Shown piece by piece: positions 60,365 through 64,000 of a DNA stretch of 64,000 nt; position 1 is the first letter of the stretch, and each line of letters starts with the position of its first letter. The notes beneath the pieces were generated by a model. The model saw nothing but the letters and a program-made list of their open reading frames with translations. It had not been told where the DNA came from and did not search any database. The stretch spans positions 62,001 to 126,000 of the forward strand of contig NZ_SPHO01000003.1 in NCBI RefSeq assembly GCF_005845215.1, read 5' to 3'. The translations under genes and the position numbers were made by a program. The stretch comes from Clostridium sp. 1001271st1 H5. Lineage in GTDB: Bacteria; Bacillota; Clostridia; Lachnospirales; Lachnospiraceae.

Positions 60365-61342
60365 ATGGAAACCGGAAATACAAACATAATGGCCAGCATC
60401 AACTGTGTCACATTCAATCATGGGAATTATATCAGGACGGCCCTGGACAGCTTTCTGATGCAGAAGACGGATTTTGCATTTGAGATACTGGTCCATGACG
60501 ATGCGTCTACGGATGGAACCAGCGATATCATCCGGGAATACGCGGCCAGGTATCCGGACCAGGTAAAGCCGCTGATTCAGACTGAAAACCAGTATTCACA
60601 GGGTATCGACAATATCAGCGGGGCCTTTAATTTTCCCAGGGCCAGGGGAAAGTATATTTTTATGTGCGATGGGGACGACTATTTCCTGTCCCCGGACAAA
60701 CTGCAGAAGCAGGTGGATTATATGGAGTCCCATCCTGACTGTACTCTGTGTATCCACAGCGCCAGGATAGATTTGGTGGGAAAGGCGCTGACAGAGGGGC
60801 AGATGAGGCCGTACAGGGAGAGCCGCATCCTGCCGCCGGAGGAAATCATCGACAAGCCTTCGGGCTACGCCATGTCGTCCATGGCCTTTCCGGCCCGGCT
60901 GGTAAAAGAGCTGCCTGATTACTATGTGGACTGTCCCGTGGGAGACACGCCCATCCAGCTGATTGCGGCTGCAAATGGGTATGGTTATTATTTCGATGAG
61001 CCCATGAGCGCTTACCGGGTAGGCGTGGCCGGTTCCTGGACAGTGGAGGGAAAGAACGGGGACTACGAGGGAAAGCAGAGGGTCTACTGTGAGCGCATGA
61101 AGCGTACTTATGAGCAGTTTGACAGGGCCACGGGAGGCAGGTTTAAGGTAGCGGCAGAGAGCGCTTCCCGCAGGACTTATTACCAGACAATGGTGAACAC
61201 CAAGCGGTTTGAGGAAATATTCAATCCCGGATACAGAAGGTATTATAAAGAGCTTACGCCCAGGATGCGGTTCTTTCTGAGATTTGAGCACACCATGCCG
61301 GCAGTATATGAAATGGCGAGGAAGGCGTTCATTGGAAAGTGA
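60365..61342 (+). CDS. Family 2 glycosyltransferase
   Basis: This GT-A glycosyltransferase has 325 residues from ATG 60365, which has gggag 6 bases upstream; ATG 60353 is also possible. Marks are MASINCVTFNHGNYIRTALD near residue 9, the nucleotide-sugar motif HDDASTDGT near 44, and FMCDGDDYFLSPDKL near 101. It starts 28 bp after the ATP-grasp gene. The end folds with following bases into a perfect hairpin. The sugar moved is unknown. Confidence 0.9.
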   Translation: METGNTNIMASINCVTFNHGNYIRTALDSFLMQKTDFAFEILVHDDASTDGTSDIIREYAARYPDQVKPLIQTENQYSQGIDNISGAFNFPRARGKYIFMCDGDDYFLSPDKLQKQVDYMESHPDCTLCIHSARIDLVGKALTEGQMRPYRESRILPPEEIIDKPSGYAMSSMAFPARLVKELPDYYVDCPVGDTPIQLIAAANGYGYYFDEPMSAYRVGVAGSWTVEGKNGDYEGKQRVYCERMKRTYEQFDRATGGRFKVAAESASRRTYYQTMVNTKRFEEIFNPGYRRYYKELTPRMRFFLRFEHTMPAVYEMARKAFIGK

Positions 61343-61353
61343 TTCCAATGAAC
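61327..61353. other. Perfect hairpin across the GT2 stop codon
   Basis: An 11-bp perfect inverted repeat (61327-61337 with 61343-61353) has a 5-base loop that contains the stop codon (61340-61342). No T run follows on the plus strand. It may act as an RNA 3'-end or weak terminator between convergent genes. Confidence 0.6.
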
Positions 61354-61397
61354 GGTTCCCCGCCATTTTGGCTGTATGTTTGATTACTTGTTTATAA

Positions 61398-62951
61398 TTA
61401 CTGCTGGGCAAAGAGAGGGTCTGTGGGGTCCCAATGCTGGTCGCCCGGAATCACCCACTCGATGGCCGGCCGGTCATAAGGACCTGCCTTAGGCGAGTTG
61501 TAAATGGTCACCGTGGTGCCCAGGGCACAGTTGTCATATACCCACTTGGCATCTCCGGAAAGGAGGCGTACACAGCCTGCTGACTCTGCGATTCCCAGAT
61601 AGTTATAGGTCAGCGGGTCCAGAGTCATGGGGTCCGGACGGCTGTACAGGATGGAGTGAATCAGGAAACCCTTGTAGATACGCGTTGCGTACTGGGTGAA
61701 AATTCCGTGGTTCATATCACGCCACCGGTACTTGGCCGGAGTCTGGAAGGTTCCAATGGGCGTATCAGGTCCCGTAGAGGTAAGATAGGTCTTTACCGGG
61801 ATGATGAAGCCGTTGGCGCCGTCCTGTGCAAAGATGGTCATACAGTTCATCTGCTTGTTGATGCTGATGAGGAATGGGCCGCTGTTGCCCACAATCGGTT
61901 CCAAATCAGTCAGCAGCTTGCCGGTCTCGTCAAAGTAATACTTGAAACCGTCTATGTACTGCCAGCCTGTTACAGGCGCATTGTTCACAAAGTAGTAGCG
62001 GTCCCTGTCATTCCAGGCCCATCCGGTAAAGGGAACGCCGGTGCCGCTGCTGTATGCCACTGCGCCGTCCACAACCTGGATTCCGTCCGGGAATGCTGCC
62101 TCCAATGGTTTCTCCATGTTGTAGGCGGCGCCTTCCACGCCCTTGCCCCAGAGGGAGACCCTGAAGCCCTTCAGCACCTTTCCTGTACCCATGGTTCCTG
62201 CGGTTGCGCTGTTGCGCGCCCAGTTTAACTCGGTCCCATCGTTCAGGGTCGTGCAGTAGTAAATATCAAATGTGTTGCCCACAAAGCCCATAAAACGCAT
62301 CTGGATGGCTTCTACCAGGGCGCCGTCATCCCATACCGTTGTGTGGCCGCCGTTCATGGCCCAGTCACTCCAGCCATGTGCGCTTGTATATGTCCTGTAA
62401 AGGATGTCGCCCACGATGTTGTTCAGATAGACGGACATGGAACGGAAGCCCTGTTCTGACTCCACCGGGGTGTCGCCCACCACGGGGTCAGTCCATGTGG
62501 TATCCGGACGGAGTACCTGAATCTGGACATAGGGTGTGTTGGCTGCTGCCTGTCTGGCTGCCTCCTCTGCCGCAAACTGTGCTGCTGCGGCTGCCTCTGC
62601 GTCGGCCTGTGCCGAGTCATCGGCTGCCTGTGCCGCATTCTGGTCCGTGGCGGCTGAGGACACGCCGTCCGTGCCGGCTGCTGCCTCGGCGGTGCTGCCG
62701 TCTGCTGCAGCGCCGCCCCCATCGGACTGTTCTGCCGGGGCTGCGTTGGCAGGGGCCACTGCCTGCGGGCCGGAACCCTGCCCGTCCCCACTCTGGCCGT
62801 CTGAAGAACCAGGGGAGGTCTGTTCGACTTTTGTGGAAAAAGCCGGACCATAATTAGAATCATCCTGCGCGGCCAGTGCGGGTCCGGCCTGACCTAAGAC
62901 CAGAAGTCCGGACAGAAGGGCTGCGACAGCACGCTTCGTTAACTTATTCAT
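61398..62951 (-). CDS. Secreted L,D-transpeptidase with ChW and choline-binding-like repeats
   Basis: This is an exported peptidoglycan cross-linking enzyme (YkuD family), 517 residues from the start at 62951, fixed by aggagg 9 bases upstream. A signal peptide (about 1-28, ending in LAAQ) is followed by an Ala/Gln/Asp-rich stretch (about 30-140) of low complexity. ChW-type repeats come next (HGWSDWAMNGGHTTVWDD and VLKGFRVSLWGKG, about 165-275), then CW-binding repeats (YYFVNNAPVTGWQYIDGFKY near 310-330), and the catalytic domain (about 370-500) with His in GFLIHSILYS and the Ser-X-Gly-Cys motif AESAGCVRL. It is oppositely oriented inside the glycan cluster. ChW domains are rather specific to clostridia. 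Confidence 0.92.
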   Translation of the reverse strand: MNKLTKRAVAALLSGLLVLGQAGPALAAQDDSNYGPAFSTKVEQTSPGSSDGQSGDGQGSGPQAVAPANAAPAEQSDGGGAAADGSTAEAAAGTDGVSSAATDQNAAQAADDSAQADAEAAAAAQFAAEEAARQAAANTPYVQIQVLRPDTTWTDPVVGDTPVESEQGFRSMSVYLNNIVGDILYRTYTSAHGWSDWAMNGGHTTVWDDGALVEAIQMRFMGFVGNTFDIYYCTTLNDGTELNWARNSATAGTMGTGKVLKGFRVSLWGKGVEGAAYNMEKPLEAAFPDGIQVVDGAVAYSSGTGVPFTGWAWNDRDRYYFVNNAPVTGWQYIDGFKYYFDETGKLLTDLEPIVGNSGPFLISINKQMNCMTIFAQDGANGFIIPVKTYLTSTGPDTPIGTFQTPAKYRWRDMNHGIFTQYATRIYKGFLIHSILYSRPDPMTLDPLTYNYLGIAESAGCVRLLSGDAKWVYDNCALGTTVTIYNSPKAGPYDRPAIEWVIPGDQHWDPTDPLFAQQ

Positions 62952-63046
62952 TCGTAACATCCTCCTGAATTTTTATATAGATTACCATACATGTCTTAAT
63001 CTATCATATTTGGCAGGAAAATTCCAGATGTGATTTACTTTTTACC

Positions 63047-63055
63047 TGCTATAAT
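63047..63055 (+). promoter_or_regulatory. Extended -10 promoter of the GT8 gene
   Basis: TGCTATAAT (63047-63055) is a perfect extended -10. No clear -35 was seen. Transcription would start near 63062, which leaves about 55 bases before the ATG at 63118. The divergent 166-bp region also serves the L,D-transpeptidase gene. Confidence 0.6.
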
Positions 63056-63117
63056 GTAAAATTGTAAACAAAATGACCTTAGAAAGACTAGAGAATGTAA
63101 GAAATAGGTGCCATAAT

Positions 63118-64000
63118 ATGGATTGGAATACAGAAACTGTTAATATCATATATGCGTCCAACGACGGGTATGCCAGACATCTGGCAGCCTCCCTTTATTC
63201 CCTTCTGGACCACAACAGGAACATCCCCCGGATGGACATATATATCCTGTCCGTGGGAATGAGCAAAGGGTGTCTGGAACGTCTGGCCTCGGTTGCCGGG
63301 GAGTTTTGCCGCAGCCTTCATGTGGCGGAGCTGGGCAATCTGAGGGAACGGTTTGATTACGAGGTGGATACCAGGGGATTTGACATAAGCGCCATGGGCC
63401 GCCTCTTTGCCCCTGCGGTGCTGCCGGAATACGTGAGGAAGGCATTGTATCTGGACTGTGATACCATTGTCAACGGAAGCATCCGCCCCCTGTATGGGAC
63501 AGAGCTTGGAAACCATCTGCTAGGCATGGTGATGGAGCCAACGGTTTACAGGGAGATGAAGGAATCCATCGGCATGGGGAAGGATGAGCCTTATTACAAT
63601 TCCGGTGTTCTGCTCATGGACCTGGAGGCGTGGAGGGACCAGGATGTGCTGGGGCAGCTGCTGGAATTTTACAAAAGCCATCAGGGCAGCCTGTTTGCCT
63701 GTGACCAGGATACCATTAACGGCGCTCTGAGAGGCAGAATCATGACGCTGCCGGTCCGATATAATTATTTTACCAATTACCGGTATTTCAGGTACAGGAC
63801 ACTGGTGTCCATGTGCAGGGCCTACCGGGAGGTGGGAGAGGATGGGTACAGGCAGGCGGGAATGTCTCCTGTCATCATCCATTATCTGGGGGATGAGAGG
63901 CCCTGGATAGCCGGAAACCACAACCATTTCAGAAAACTCTACGAGTATTATCTGGATAAGACTCCCTGGAAGGGAACCCCAAAACAGGAGGGAAAGAGGC
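63118..64000 (+). CDS. Family 8 glycosyltransferase (cut by window end)
   Basis: This is a GT8 retaining glycosyltransferase, 294 codons visible and open at the window end. It opens DWNTETVNIIYASNDGYARHL, includes the metal motif YLDCDTIVNGS near residue 106 (Asp-X-Asp), and NSGVLLMDLEAWRDQ near 160, all standard for the family (glucosyl- or galactosyltransferases acting on surface glycans). ATG 63118 has a weak aggtg; ATG 63073 is in frame but has no ribosome site. The end has a His-rich WIAGNHNHFRKLYEYYL, also typical of GT8. Confidence 0.87.
   Translation, partial: MDWNTETVNIIYASNDGYARHLAASLYSLLDHNRNIPRMDIYILSVGMSKGCLERLASVAGEFCRSLHVAELGNLRERFDYEVDTRGFDISAMGRLFAPAVLPEYVRKALYLDCDTIVNGSIRPLYGTELGNHLLGMVMEPTVYREMKESIGMGKDEPYYNSGVLLMDLEAWRDQDVLGQLLEFYKSHQGSLFACDQDTINGALRGRIMTLPVRYNYFTNYRYFRYRTLVSMCRAYREVGEDGYRQAGMSPVIIHYLGDERPWIAGNHNHFRKLYEYYLDKTPWKGTPKQEGKR

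Overview
The window looks like the chromosome of a gut anaerobe of the Lachnospiraceae, most like the Enterocloster/Clostridium bolteae-clostridioforme group. The grounds are a V-type ATP synthase, strong AGGAGG ribosome sites, consensus sigma-A promoters, moderate G+C, a sialic acid (nan) cluster, and a cell-surface protein with clostridial ChW repeats. This placement is inferred from gene content; no search was run. I saw no rRNA, tRNA, insertion sequence, prophage or CRISPR array.

Layout. 1-3018: end of a V-type ATP synthase operon (A, B, D). 3179-4926: a three-gene redox set (TlpA-like lipoprotein, tiny CXXC membrane protein, membrane 4Fe-4S protein). 5148-12788: a peptide ABC importer with a prolidase-like M24 peptidase and a cyclophilin-like protein. 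13042-16433: rpmE, yqhQ-like DUF1385, prmC, prfA. 16726-18197: ECF sigma/anti-sigma pair. 18355-20489: AraC regulator and two tandem DUF3841 proteins. 20850-28456: sialic acid operon (ABC importer, two NanOx/YjhC-type oxidoreductases, nanA, yhcH, nanE). 28575-32040: HD protein, XRE/cupin regulator, zinc-ribbon leucine-rich-repeat membrane protein. 32193-36521: rfbA, rfbB, rfbD, glmM. 37015-38682: leuA behind a long structured leader. 39097-43886: an M24-family protein, a three-part TRAP importer and an IclR regulator. 43998-46634: an unrecognised membrane protein and a TraX-like protein. 46695-51281: trehalose locus (treR, treP, treC) with two perfect operators. 51411-54191: cytosolic hybrid histidine kinase. 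54447-64000: surface-glycan cluster (glf, acyltransferase, two GT2, flippase, ATP-grasp, GT8) with an L,D-transpeptidase on the other strand.

How the genes fit together. Most of the window is import-plus-catabolism modules (peptides, sialic acid, a TRAP substrate, trehalose), each with its own promoter and usually a nearby regulator, interleaved with envelope building (dTDP-rhamnose precursors, galactofuranose, glycan polymer, peptidoglycan cross-linking). The most noteworthy items are the paired NanOx-like oxidoreductases, the prolidase/cyclophilin pairing in a peptide-import operon with a triplicated translation start, the small trans-membrane redox trio, the M24-TRAP-IclR operon with its palindromic promoter region, and the textbook TreR-controlled promoter.
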